Assembly (NCBI GenBank): GCA_947629235.1
Contig: CANRCX010000007.1
Location: 1-60,933 of the forward strand
Direction of reading: 5' to 3'
Length of the DNA stretch: 60,933 bases
From: an uncultured Bacilli bacterium
GTDB taxonomy: Bacteria > Bacillota_I > Bacilli_A > RF39 > UBA660
Positions 44,301-53,797 of the stretch are shown here, one piece after another. The first letter of the stretch is position 1, and every line of letters starts with the position of its first letter. The position numbers were made by a program, and so were the translations under genes. The notes under the pieces were generated by a model. That model did not search any database, was not told the DNA's origin, and saw only the letters and a list, made by a program, of their open reading frames with translations.

Positions 44301-45270
44301 AGTTTTTAGTAATTAAAAATTTATATATATCATTTTTATCTTTTACTCCATTTATAATATCATATATTAAATTAATTATAGGTATTTTAACTTTCTTTTT
44401 TCTTACTAATTTATGTATTGACTCTAAAGTGTACATACCTTCTACAGTAGTATTTTTTAAATATTCTTCTAGTTCTTCATTTTTAGCTCCTCTACCAATT
44501 AAATATCCAAAACTAAAATTTCTAGATGTTTTAGAAGTACAAGTCATTAAAATATCACCAAATCCAGCATATGATAATATTGTATTTTTTCTTCCACCTA
44601 ATACATATATTAATTCCTTAATATCATTCATACTTTCAGTTAAAAATAATGCTCTCGTAGAATCTGTTACTCCCATACCTTCTAACATGCCAGAAGCAAT
44701 TGCCATAACGTTTTTAATACTAGCACATATTTCTACTCCTATTATATCTTTGCTTCTTCTAAATCTTACTTTATCATTTTCAAATGCCTTTCTTACTATT
44801 TCTTCTACTTTATTACTTTTAGTTGCTAAAGTAAGTCCGATTGGAACATCTTTAATAATATCATAAGCAAAGGTAGGTCCAGATATAATAGCATAACTAT
44901 TATCACAAATACTTGTAAATACATCATGTAAAAATCTACATGTACCTCTTTGTATACCTTTTGTTGCTATTAAAACAGGTATTTTTTTATCAATAAATTT
45001 ATTCATTTGCTTAATAGTATCTTCAAATGCAAAAGCTGGTACAGATATTATTACTAAATCTGTATTTGATAAACTTTCTTTCAAATTATTAGTTATTTTT
45101 ATTTCTTTTGGTATTTTATATCCATTTAATTTAGAACTTTCTCTTTTTAAATTTAATTCTTCTATTTTATTTTTATTATAATACCATACTATAACTTCAT
45201 TTTTATTTTTATTTAATATACTTGCAAGTGCTAAACCATATGCACCAGCACCTAACATAGTTACTCTCAT
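44299..45270 (-). CDS. gpsA: Glycerol-3-phosphate dehydrogenase [NAD(P)+]
   Basis: Reduces dihydroxyacetone phosphate to sn-glycerol 3-phosphate for phospholipid synthesis. The 323-residue length is normal. Visible are the N-terminal GAGAYGLALA nucleotide site, ATKGIQRGT, the catalytic lysine in CASIKNVMAIASGM, and GFGDILMTCTSKTSRNFSFG. AGGAAG precedes the ATG. It is monocistronic. Confidence 0.96.
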   Translation of the reverse strand: MRVTMLGAGAYGLALASILNKNKNEVIVWYYNKNKIEELNLKRESSKLNGYKIPKEIKITNNLKESLSNTDLVIISVPAFAFEDTIKQMNKFIDKKIPVLIATKGIQRGTCRFLHDVFTSICDNSYAIISGPTFAYDIIKDVPIGLTLATKSNKVEEIVRKAFENDKVRFRRSKDIIGVEICASIKNVMAIASGMLEGMGVTDSTRALFLTESMNDIKELIYVLGGRKNTILSYAGFGDILMTCTSKTSRNFSFGYLIGRGAKNEELEEYLKNTTVEGMYTLESIHKLVRKKKVKIPIINLIYDIINGVKDKNDIYKFLITKN

Positions 45271-45331
45271 ATCTCACTTCCTAAATAATTTTTTCATATG
45301 TTATTATATCATTTTTTTATTTATAAAAAAA

Positions 45332-45355
45332 AGAAATGTGATTATTCACATTTCT
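45332..45355 (-). terminator. Terminator of the Cys-rich surface operon
   Basis: AGAAATGTG / CACATTTCT stem of 9 bp with a 6-base loop, covering the stop codon; T-rich on the minus strand. Confidence 0.82.
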
Positions 45356-46802
45356 CTTTACCATTAACTATTCTTGTTTTTCCTGTCTTAGTATATCCTT
45401 TTAATGAATTACTAGAACTCCATTTATATACATAAGATTTAGTTGTTTTCTTAGTAGCTTTTGCTTTAGTTTTTTCTTCACCATATAGGTTACATTTTTC
45501 TCCTTCTAGTTTATAACCAGTTGGACAAGATTTTGTGTAAGATTCTTTATTTTCTACTTTATAACACATTTTATCTTTTAATGTATAACCATTAGGACAA
45601 CTACAATTAACAGTTCCATTTTTAACTTGATAACATTTTAAGTTTGCTCCACTACCTTCTTTAACATCAGTATTAGCAGGACAACTATATGATTTTTCAA
45701 CTTTATAACATTTTAAGTTTGCTCCGCTACCTTCAGCAGTTGTTCCAGCAGGACAACTATAAGTAGTTACTGGATCTGTTGTAACAGTTACATCTCTATA
45801 ACATGTAGATTGAACTTGTTTTTCTACATCTCTATAACATGTATCTGTATATTCTTCTTTAACATCACTACAGCTTTGTACTGGTACGCTTCTATAGCAT
45901 ACATCACAACTTGATTGTAATACTCCACCTACAAATTTAGTTTTACAATTACAAGAGTATGCTTCTGATGTAGATGATTCTGTACATTTTCTCTTAGTAG
46001 TTGATTTAGTACAATCATAAGCTTCTCTTTCAGTCTTAGTTGTTGTACAAGCATAAGCTTGTTTTTCAACTCTTGTACTACCTGGAGTAGTTTTTACTAT
46101 TCTATCAACATATACTTTATTTTCTGTAACATTTGTTTTTAATTGTGTTTTACTACCAGATGTAACTGAACAACTAGCTGGTGTAGTATATGTAGTAGTT
46201 TCACTTCTTTTAACTGTTGCATTTTTACTATCTTTTAATACTGTTTTATAACAATATTTACCATTTAAAGTTGCACCAGATGCACAACTATAAGTTGTTT
46301 TTGTACTTGTAACTTGTTTTTTGAATTGATATTGAGTTATCTTTTCAATACTACATTTCTTTTCACAATTATTATCTTTACAATAATTATGACATCCTAA
46401 TACTTTAACAGTAAAGTCGCTTTCTTTATTACATACTAAGTTAGTTTTTAATTCATATCCGTTTTCTGTTTTAACAACACTTACATATGAACTATATAAA
46501 TTACATGGATTACCATCTTCATCAACAAATGGTAATATTAATTTTTTATTAATCATTTCATCAAGTGTTATTTTAACTTCTTGACCTAATTCTTTAGGCA
46601 TTTTATCGTCAGTGAAATAACTTTCACCAGCTTCTTGCATATATTTTATATTTTCTCTAAATACATTACTATAAAAAGGTTTCATATTTGGAACATTTTT
46701 ATTAAATAACCAAATTAGAATAAATATAAATAATCCTGCAAATATGATCTTAACTAGTAAATCAAATATACTAAAACCATTTCTTCTTTCATTACTATAC
46801 AT
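45342..46802 (-). CDS. Cys-rich surface protein with variant prepilin signal
   Basis: About 486 residues from the ATG at 46802 (AGGGGG 8 bases upstream). The N-terminus is RRNG followed by FSIFDLLVKIIFAGL and a long hydrophobic helix: this keeps the prepilin G|F junction but has Asp instead of Glu at mature position 5. After a pilin-like head (to about 125) the protein is unusually rich in cysteine and threonine (CNYC, CSCP, SCPAG motifs), with short repeats such as GSGANLKCY occurring twice, and ends near KGYTKTGKTRIVNGK. Disulfide-rich surface display is inferred. It is the second gene of a pair with the 453-residue gene. Confidence 0.78.
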   Translation of the reverse strand: MYSNERRNGFSIFDLLVKIIFAGLFIFILIWLFNKNVPNMKPFYSNVFRENIKYMQEAGESYFTDDKMPKELGQEVKITLDEMINKKLILPFVDEDGNPCNLYSSYVSVVKTENGYELKTNLVCNKESDFTVKVLGCHNYCKDNNCEKKCSIEKITQYQFKKQVTSTKTTYSCASGATLNGKYCYKTVLKDSKNATVKRSETTTYTTPASCSVTSGSKTQLKTNVTENKVYVDRIVKTTPGSTRVEKQAYACTTTKTEREAYDCTKSTTKRKCTESSTSEAYSCNCKTKFVGGVLQSSCDVCYRSVPVQSCSDVKEEYTDTCYRDVEKQVQSTCYRDVTVTTDPVTTYSCPAGTTAEGSGANLKCYKVEKSYSCPANTDVKEGSGANLKCYQVKNGTVNCSCPNGYTLKDKMCYKVENKESYTKSCPTGYKLEGEKCNLYGEEKTKAKATKKTTKSYVYKWSSSNSLKGYTKTGKTRIVNGKEKCE

Positions 46803-46822
46803 ATTCAAAACCCCCTTTAAAT

Positions 46823-48184
46823 CTATTTTGTTAATTTCATTGTGTCTAAATGATCATATTTATATTCTAAAGTATCAAGTAAATCTTGTGTAAATGCTAT
46901 TGATTCTGGTTCAGCATCTACTTCAACTCCAGCAGCTTTAGCAATAACTGTATTCCATTGACCACTTGTAATTCCTACGAAGATTTCATTTACTGGAATT
47001 TCTTGCATTTCTTTTGAATTATAATCTATACATGAATAAATACATACTGGTTGCATAGCATTTAAATTATATTCAAATGCATATGATGCATAAGGTGCCA
47101 TTGTTGACATATAAGCAAATAATCTATCTTTAGCATTAAAGTTATATGGATTCATATCACCATACATTCCTTGAACAGCCCATTCATTCCACATTTTTTC
47201 ACCAAGAGATGCAATTGCTGCTCTAGTTTTTTCAGCACTTCTTTCATTTCTACCTTCAGCTATTTTTGCATAATCTTCATCATATCTTTTTACGAAATCT
47301 TGTAATTCTGTATTATCTAAAGTAAATAGATATGTTGGAACATGATATACTTGATCAAATTCTGGAGATGATGCATAATTTCCTATTAATTCTGTATAAA
47401 CTTGACCCCAATCATCAACCATATTAATATCAAATATTTTATTTCCATTTTCGTCAACTGGTAATTCACCATTCATAACTCTAATTACGTTAGCAATTTT
47501 ATCAACTGTAACATAATCTTGTTCACCTTGAGTCATTTGACCTAAAAATTGTTTATAATAATTGTCATATATATATTGTGCTCTTGCATTTACTTGTTCA
47601 TCATTTGTTATATCTGTGAATGTACCAAATTCTCCTAATTTTAAATTTGATGTTAAATTTGGTGTTTCAGTAGTTTCTGGAAGTTCTACAACTTCTTCAG
47701 TTATTTCTTCAGTTACTTCTGGTGAAGGTGTAACTTCTAAATCGTTTTCACTTTCATCATAAGTTGCATCTTTTGCTTGATCAGCAATTGCATATCCAGC
47801 AGCTCCTGCAGCTCCAACTCCTAATAATGCAAGTGTAGCAGCAGCCCATCCTTTAGCATGTGATTTTTCTTCTGTTGCTGGTTCTGTAACTTCAAAATTA
47901 TCCTCCATAACTGGATCTGGTAATACATATCCATAATCATTATACTTTTCATTTAATGAATTTAATGTTTCAGCATCAACTTTACCATTCATTAAATTAA
48001 CTAAATCTTTTTGAGCAGTTAATATATTTTGATTGTTTTCTATAACAGCATTATATATTCTAACAATCTCCTCTTTATTACCACTCTTTTTTGCTTCTTC
48101 AAATTCTACACGAAGAGAAGCATCTTCCTTTCTGTACTCTGCTATTTTACTTCTAATAACAGATATTAAATTTTCCTTATTCAT
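46823..48184 (-). CDS. Membrane-spanning hypothetical protein
   Basis: A 453-residue protein. Residues 1-90 are a charged helical, coiled-coil-like domain, probably cytoplasmic. One membrane segment, rich in Ala and Gly, spans 111-133. A Glu/Thr/Pro-rich linker (140-180) leads to an extracellular-type domain of about 270 residues that is low in lysine and rich in aromatic and acidic residues. No family is recognised. GGGGG precedes the ATG. It ends 20 bases before the Cys-rich prepilin-like gene, so they form an operon. Confidence 0.75.
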   Translation of the reverse strand: MNKENLISVIRSKIAEYRKEDASLRVEFEEAKKSGNKEEIVRIYNAVIENNQNILTAQKDLVNLMNGKVDAETLNSLNEKYNDYGYVLPDPVMEDNFEVTEPATEEKSHAKGWAAATLALLGVGAAGAAGYAIADQAKDATYDESENDLEVTPSPEVTEEITEEVVELPETTETPNLTSNLKLGEFGTFTDITNDEQVNARAQYIYDNYYKQFLGQMTQGEQDYVTVDKIANVIRVMNGELPVDENGNKIFDINMVDDWGQVYTELIGNYASSPEFDQVYHVPTYLFTLDNTELQDFVKRYDEDYAKIAEGRNERSAEKTRAAIASLGEKMWNEWAVQGMYGDMNPYNFNAKDRLFAYMSTMAPYASYAFEYNLNAMQPVCIYSCIDYNSKEMQEIPVNEIFVGITSGQWNTVIAKAAGVEVDAEPESIAFTQDLLDTLEYKYDHLDTMKLTK

Positions 48185-48306
48185 TTACCTTTACCCCCTT
48201 TGTAAATTGTGAACATATTATATCACATACTTACAATTTTGTCAACATTTATATTCTTTTTAATAAAAATTGACTTAATGCCTAATATTATTGCATAAAA
48301 AAAGAA

Positions 48307-48322
48307 AATAGTCAAGACTATT
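48307..48322 (-). terminator. Terminator of the small membrane-protein gene
   Basis: AATAGTC / GACTATT stem with a 2-base loop, preceded on the plus strand by a run of A (T-run on the minus strand). Confidence 0.65.
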
Positions 48323-48329
48323 ACTTTTA

Positions 48330-48794
48330 TTATTTTTTTCTTCTTTTAGAATCTTTTTTATTATTGCTTTCTTTCTTAGTTTCAAAGTGTTGCATTAGTA
48401 TTTTATCTAATTTAAATTCTAATAAAGTAAATACAAATATTACAAAATAAATTATTCCTTTAAATATATCTTTATATATAAATATTGATTTGATATATTC
48501 TTTAGAACTATCAATATAATTCATATTATTAATAACAATGTATTCTAAAATATAACTATTAAATATTCCAAGTATTAAAATAATTATTAACTTACTAATT
48601 CTAGCAGTACTATAATATTTCTTATAATTATATGCAGTTGGTACAAGAAAAAATATAATAAGTAAATTTATAAGCAAATATATAAGTCCATATAAAGTAT
48701 TATCTATTATAAAATATTTAACTAATTCTATTAAAAAAAGCAAAATATATAAAACTGTTATTATATTTAATGTTAACTTTTTATATTTATACAT
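48330..48794 (-). CDS. Small membrane protein with four helices
   Basis: A 154-residue protein with four hydrophobic segments (about 8-28, 35-55, 66-86 and 105-128), loops of a few residues, and a lysine-rich tail (KKESNNKKDSKRRKK) that would be cytoplasmic. No motif is recognised. AGGAGG precedes the ATG. It has its own terminator and is divergent from the RNB gene. Confidence 0.75.
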   Translation of the reverse strand: MYKYKKLTLNIITVLYILLFLIELVKYFIIDNTLYGLIYLLINLLIIFFLVPTAYNYKKYYSTARISKLIIILILGIFNSYILEYIVINNMNYIDSSKEYIKSIFIYKDIFKGIIYFVIFVFTLLEFKLDKILMQHFETKKESNNKKDSKRRKK

Positions 48795-48909
48795 ATTAAA
48801 CCTCCTAACAAGTTAAATTTCTAATTAAATTATATCACTTATCATAAATTAAGTAAATTTATTACTTTTTATGAAATAATATGCTAATATATATTTAGGA
48901 GATTTCTTT

Positions 48910-50625
48910 ATGAGACATGAGTTAATATTTGAATTTATTAAAAATGGTAATTTTAGTAAAAATAGTATTGATAAAATAAAGAAAAAATTACTTTTAACTG
49001 ATAAGCAATTTTTAAGAATGATTTTTAAATTATTAAACTCTCTTTTAGCAAAAGTTGCTAGTTATAGATATTATATTCCTTTAATTAGAAATTGTTGTAA
49101 TCTTATTTATATATTATTTAACGATTATGATTTAAAAGAAGAGGACGTAGAAATAAATAAACTAAGAATAAATAAATCAAAAATGGCTATTATAGCTAAT
49201 GCTAATAAACTTAATAGTGATGAATTAAGATATTGTGCAAATAAATTAGATCAAATAATGTTAGATAAATATTTAAATACTGAAGATTTAAAAAAGTTTG
49301 TTATTAGTTTAATTGATAAAAAAGAAGACATAAATATTATTAAACAATTTACTAACAATTATAAAGGATCTTTAATAGCTGCTGATTTATTTAATTATGT
49401 ATTTTTTAAATCTATTTATTCTCTTCAAAATAATGATTGTGATATTTATTATTATATAGCTCTTTTAAAATTATTTTATACACCTAATATTGATAGAGAT
49501 GAATATGTTAGAATATTAAATCTTGCTAGTGATGATCAAAATGAATTTGCAAACGAAATATATTTTATATTATATGGTATGAAAAAAGCTTTAAAGAAAG
49601 AAGATATAATAAAGAAATATGGTATTGTAGAAGATTTAAAATCATTTAATATAAGATCATCAAAAGAAAATAATGATGATATATTATTCACTATTGATGA
49701 TGAATCTACTATTTTAAGAGATGACGCAATAAGTATTAAAAAAGATGGTAATAAATATATTATTGGTATACATATTGCAGATGTTGGTAAATTTTTAAAT
49801 CCTAAAAGTGAAATGGATATTCAAGCATTAAATAATTATAAATGTTTATATTTACCAAACAAAGGTATTAGAATTTTTCCAAGTAATGTAGAAGAAAGAC
49901 TTTCTTTAAATGAAAATAATATAAGAGATATTATTAGTTTATATGTAATATTAGATGATAGTGGTAATATTATAGACTATTATTTAAAAGAAAATAGTGA
50001 ACTTATAAATAAAAATTTAATTTATAAACAAGTAGATGATATTATAAATTATAATTTAAAAAGTGAACTTGATTATAAATTAAGAGATTTATATTATTTA
50101 TCTTGTGCTATTGGAAGAGGTAATAATAAAGATGCTTATTGGGTTAATAAAAATAAATTAAAAGAAAATTATTTTACTCTAACTTCTAAAGGTGAAAGAA
50201 TTGTAAGTGAATTTATGATTTTGTATGGTTATTTACTTGCTAATATTGCAAATGATAATAATTTTCCATATGTATATAGAATTCAAAATAAATCTTATTT
50301 AAATGAACTTGCTAAAGACTTAAATATTGATGTTGATTCTTCTACACAAGCTATGATTAATAGTATTTATCTTCCAAGTAAGTATTCTAAAACTCCAGGA
50401 TATCATAATGGTCTTAATCTTGATATGTATTCTCATTCAACTGATGCATTAAGAAGATATCCTGATACTTATAATCAATATTTATTACATAAATTTTATT
50501 TTAAAGATAAAAAATTTGATTTTAATCAAGAAGATTTTGACTTTTTAGTAGATTATTTTAATCAAAGAAATATGGAATTAAATTTAATGAGATATGAATA
50601 TATTAAATCCAAAAAACCAAACTAA
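48910..50625 (+). CDS. Degenerate RNB (RNase II/R-like) protein
   Basis: A 571-residue protein. Residues 1-245 are helical and do not resemble the cold-shock domains of RNase II/R. From 245 an RNB domain is clear: TIDDESTILRDDAISIKK at 261-278, YIIGIHIADVGKF, and YSHSTDALRRYPD near 505. Of the four catalytic aspartates, D263, D271 and D272 align but the fourth is Leu269, and SPIRR is changed to DALRR. There is no S1 domain at the C-terminus. It may be a weak or non-catalytic RNA binder. AGGAG precedes the ATG. Confidence 0.82.
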   Translation: MRHELIFEFIKNGNFSKNSIDKIKKKLLLTDKQFLRMIFKLLNSLLAKVASYRYYIPLIRNCCNLIYILFNDYDLKEEDVEINKLRINKSKMAIIANANKLNSDELRYCANKLDQIMLDKYLNTEDLKKFVISLIDKKEDINIIKQFTNNYKGSLIAADLFNYVFFKSIYSLQNNDCDIYYYIALLKLFYTPNIDRDEYVRILNLASDDQNEFANEIYFILYGMKKALKKEDIIKKYGIVEDLKSFNIRSSKENNDDILFTIDDESTILRDDAISIKKDGNKYIIGIHIADVGKFLNPKSEMDIQALNNYKCLYLPNKGIRIFPSNVEERLSLNENNIRDIISLYVILDDSGNIIDYYLKENSELINKNLIYKQVDDIINYNLKSELDYKLRDLYYLSCAIGRGNNKDAYWVNKNKLKENYFTLTSKGERIVSEFMILYGYLLANIANDNNFPYVYRIQNKSYLNELAKDLNIDVDSSTQAMINSIYLPSKYSKTPGYHNGLNLDMYSHSTDALRRYPDTYNQYLLHKFYFKDKKFDFNQEDFDFLVDYFNQRNMELNLMRYEYIKSKKPN

Positions 50626-50656
50626 AAGGAATTAGACACCCATACTAATTCCTTTT
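50624..50656. terminator. Bidirectional terminator
   Basis: AAAAGGAATTAG / CTAATTCCTTTT stem of 12 bp with a 9-base loop and T-run, between the convergent RNB and Ca2+ ATPase genes, spanning both stops. Confidence 0.88.
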
Positions 50657-53208
50657 TTCTTTAATATTATTTTTCTTATTATATCAAATGGTATTACACT
50701 AAAAGCAATTAATATCATTATTTCAAATTCATATATTGTAAGTCCTGTTGTTCTAAATACTTCTCCACCATAATATATTAATGTTATTTGTACTATTGTT
50801 ATAAATAAGAATATTAATAGGAAAACTTTATTTTTAAATAGATTAGAAAATGTATTTATTCTATGTGTTCTTGAATTAAATGCATTAAATATATCTATAA
50901 ATATAAAAAGTCCAAAGAATGCTGTCATTAAATATTTATTATTTACATCATATCTATATAGTGAATATATGAATGGTGATTTTAAAAACCAAATACAAAG
51001 TAACATAGAATATATACCATCTAAAAATATTTGACTTTTCATATATCCATTAATTATTTTTTCATTTTTACTTTTAGGTTTTTCTTCCATATATTCAAGT
51101 AGTGCTGGTTCAAATGAAAATGCAAGTCCTGCGAATGTATCCATAACCATATTAACCCATAATACTTGTACTACTGTAATTGGAGATAAAATGCCTATAA
51201 AAGGTCCTATAATACTAAGTAACACTGCACAACAATTAACACTTAATTGAAATATTACAAATTTTCTAATACTTTTAAATATTGTTCTTCCATATAATAT
51301 TGCACTAGATATAGACATTATATTATTATCTAGTATTACTATATCACTTGTTTCTTTTGCTATTTCTGTTCCACTACCCATTGAAAAGCCAACATTAGCT
51401 TTTTTAAGAGCAGGAGCATCATTTACTCCATCTCCTGTCATACCTACTACTAAATCTAATTCTTCTGCTATTTTAACAAGTCTATTTTTATCTTGTGGAA
51501 GGCTTCTACTTAATACTTTTAATTTAGGTAGTATTTTCTTTATTTCTTCATCATCTAAATTATTAAATTCTTCACTTGTTAAAACTATATCATCCCTACT
51601 ATCAACTATTTTTAATTCTTTAGCAATAGAATATGCTGTTTCTTTAGCATCTCCAGTTACCATTACAACTTGAATTCCTGCTTTTTTAATAAGTTCTATT
51701 CCTTTATATGCTTCTTTTCTAATAGTATCTTTTAAGAATATAAAACCAACTAATGTTAAATCTTTTATATCATTATTATCACTAATAGCAATAGCTAAAA
51801 CTCTTTCACCATTAGATGTTTTTGAATTAATATATGCTTCTATTTTATCTTTTTCTATAAGTACTCTACTACTACCATCACTTTTTAAATATTTATTACA
51901 TTTATTAAGTATTATTTCATAAGCACCTTTTACAAATATAGTTTTATTATTATAGTTAGTTGTTACTGTTGAATATTTAACTTTACTATTAAATACTTCT
52001 TTATCTAATATTTTATATTTACTTTTATCATCACTTTTAACAAATTCTAAAACTGCTCTATCAGTTGTATTTCCACCTTCACATTTTCCTTCACTAAAAA
52101 ATGATTCATTATTATAAACTAAAGATTGATAAATAATATCATAATTAATAGAATGTTTAATATCTTTAATATTATTATATTCTTTTAATTCACTAGTTGT
52201 ATATCTAATCATTTTAAGCTCACCTTCAGTAAGTGTACCTGTTTTATCTGTGAATAAAATGTTTAGAGAACCTGATGTTTCAATACCTACAAGTTTTCTT
52301 ACTAAAACATTTTTCTTTAAAAGTCTTTTCATATTAGATGATAATACTAAAGTAATCATCATTGGAAGTCCTTCTGGTACTGCCATTACTACTACTGCTA
52401 CACTTAATGTAAGAGCATAAACAAAATGTGGAAAAAATATTTCAAAATCAAATATTTTACTTAAATCAAAATTATTAGGTATTATTACTGCATTAAACAT
52501 ATATGAAAGAAATACAAGTATTGCTCCAATATAACCTACTTTACTAATTACTTTAGCTAAATCAGTAAGTCTTGATTTAAGTGGACTTGGTTCACTCTTC
52601 TCTTGAATATCTTGTGCTATCTTTCCATAATAAGTTTTATCTCCTACTAAAGTAACTCTCATAACAGCATTTTTTTCAGTAATTATAGAACCCATATAAA
52701 TAACATCATTAATATTTTTTTGTTTTTCAAATGTTTCACCAGTAAGTGAACTTTCATTAACATTAACTTCTCCTTCTATAATTACTCCATCAGATGGTAC
52801 TTTATCTCCACTATTTAAATATACAATATCCCCTACTACTACATCATCCATATCAATTACTTGTTTCTTACTATTTCTTAATACTTTAACTTTTATAGTA
52901 CTATTTTCTTCTGATAATTTTTCAAAGGCTTTTTCACTACCATACTCACTAATTGCAGAAATAAATGATGCTAAAAATATAGCTACTGCTATACCTACAG
53001 TTTCATACATATTTGAATCTTGAAATAAAAAAAGTATTTTAATTCCAAGAGCAATTAATAATATTTTGATAATTGGATCATTTAATGATTCAATAACTAA
53101 TCTAATAAATGAATTTTTCTTTTTATTAGAAAGTTTATTTGTTCCATATAGTTTTCTTGATTCTACTACTTCTTTACTACTAAGACCTGTTTTTTTATTA
53201 GTATTCAT
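50632..53208 (-). CDS. P-type Ca2+-transporting ATPase (P2), second copy
   Basis: About 858 residues from the ATG at 53208 (GAGG 6 bases upstream). It has TGET in the actuator, PEGLPMMITLVLS in helix 4, FTDKTGTLTEGEL with the phosphorylated Asp, KGAYE, MVTGDAKETA, TGDGVNDAPA, and LWVNMVMDTFAGLAF in helix 6. Its helix 6 and actuator are closer to plasma-membrane (PMCA-type) pumps than to the copy at 41561. Ca2+ export is likely. It is alone in its unit. Confidence 0.94.
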   Translation of the reverse strand: MNTNKKTGLSSKEVVESRKLYGTNKLSNKKKNSFIRLVIESLNDPIIKILLIALGIKILFLFQDSNMYETVGIAVAIFLASFISAISEYGSEKAFEKLSEENSTIKVKVLRNSKKQVIDMDDVVVGDIVYLNSGDKVPSDGVIIEGEVNVNESSLTGETFEKQKNINDVIYMGSIITEKNAVMRVTLVGDKTYYGKIAQDIQEKSEPSPLKSRLTDLAKVISKVGYIGAILVFLSYMFNAVIIPNNFDLSKIFDFEIFFPHFVYALTLSVAVVVMAVPEGLPMMITLVLSSNMKRLLKKNVLVRKLVGIETSGSLNILFTDKTGTLTEGELKMIRYTTSELKEYNNIKDIKHSINYDIIYQSLVYNNESFFSEGKCEGGNTTDRAVLEFVKSDDKSKYKILDKEVFNSKVKYSTVTTNYNNKTIFVKGAYEIILNKCNKYLKSDGSSRVLIEKDKIEAYINSKTSNGERVLAIAISDNNDIKDLTLVGFIFLKDTIRKEAYKGIELIKKAGIQVVMVTGDAKETAYSIAKELKIVDSRDDIVLTSEEFNNLDDEEIKKILPKLKVLSRSLPQDKNRLVKIAEELDLVVGMTGDGVNDAPALKKANVGFSMGSGTEIAKETSDIVILDNNIMSISSAILYGRTIFKSIRKFVIFQLSVNCCAVLLSIIGPFIGILSPITVVQVLWVNMVMDTFAGLAFSFEPALLEYMEEKPKSKNEKIINGYMKSQIFLDGIYSMLLCIWFLKSPFIYSLYRYDVNNKYLMTAFFGLFIFIDIFNAFNSRTHRINTFSNLFKNKVFLLIFLFITIVQITLIYYGGEVFRTTGLTIYEFEIMILIAFSVIPFDIIRKIILKKKGISMGV

Positions 53209-53248
53209 ACTTTTCCTCAATTAATTTTATTAAGCAGCTTTATTTTTA

Positions 53249-53277
53249 ATGACAAAATAGTTTCAAAATGTTAAAAT
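53249..53277 (+). promoter_or_regulatory. Probable promoter of the dCMP deaminase-glycosyltransferase unit
   Basis: ATGACA, a 17-base spacer and TAAAAT, 22 bases before the ATG at 53300; GAGGTAAAG follows as ribosome binding site. Confidence 0.55.
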
Positions 53278-53299
53278 AATTTATAAGAGGTAAAGTAGT

Positions 53300-53788
53300 A
53301 TGAAAAGAATTGACAAAAATAACTATTATTTAGACATGGCTGAAGCTGCTTGTGAAAGATCAACATGTCTTAGAAGAAAATGGGGAGCAGTTATTGTAAA
53401 AGATGATGAAATAGTATCAACTGGTTATAATGGTGCTCCTAGAGGTAGAGCAAATTGTACAGATTTAAAAAGATGTATTAGAGAAGAATTAAATGTACCA
53501 AGGGGAGAAAGATATGAACTTTGTAGAAGTGTTCATGCAGAACAAAATGCAATAATATCTGCTGCTCGTAAAGATATGATTGGTTCAACTTTATATGTAG
53601 TTGGAGTTGATCCTAAAACTAATGAATATGTTGAAAATTCAATGTCATGTAGTATGTGTAAAAGATTTATTATAAATAGTGGAATTGAAAAAGTTGTTTT
53701 TAGAGATACTAAAACTAAATATAGAGAAGTACCTGTAAGTGATTGGATAGAAAATGATGAAAGTGTTAATGGTACTAAAGGCTACTAG
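53300..53788 (+). CDS. comEB: dCMP deaminase (ComEB-like)
   Basis: Converts dCMP to dUMP, supplying thymidylate synthesis. 162 residues. The zinc-dependent deaminase site is visible: HAEQNAI with His and catalytic Glu, and SMSCSMCKRF with the CxxC pair; an additional zinc-type cysteine set (CERSTC and CTDLKRC) near the N-terminus matches the family. It begins a two-gene unit with a glycosyltransferase 9 bases later; the link between them is not obvious. Confidence 0.93.
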   Translation: MKRIDKNNYYLDMAEAACERSTCLRRKWGAVIVKDDEIVSTGYNGAPRGRANCTDLKRCIREELNVPRGERYELCRSVHAEQNAIISAARKDMIGSTLYVVGVDPKTNEYVENSMSCSMCKRFIINSGIEKVVFRDTKTKYREVPVSDWIENDESVNGTKGY

Positions 53789-53797
53789 GAGATTATA

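Noticed and set aside
44429-44866. Plus-strand frame of 145 codons inside gpsA
   Set aside because: Antisense shadow of a clear housekeeping gene.
45626-45740. Short direct repeat taken at first as a mobile-element edge
   Set aside because: It lies in frame in the Cys-rich gene and encodes the repeated GSGANLKCY segment, so it is a coding repeat.
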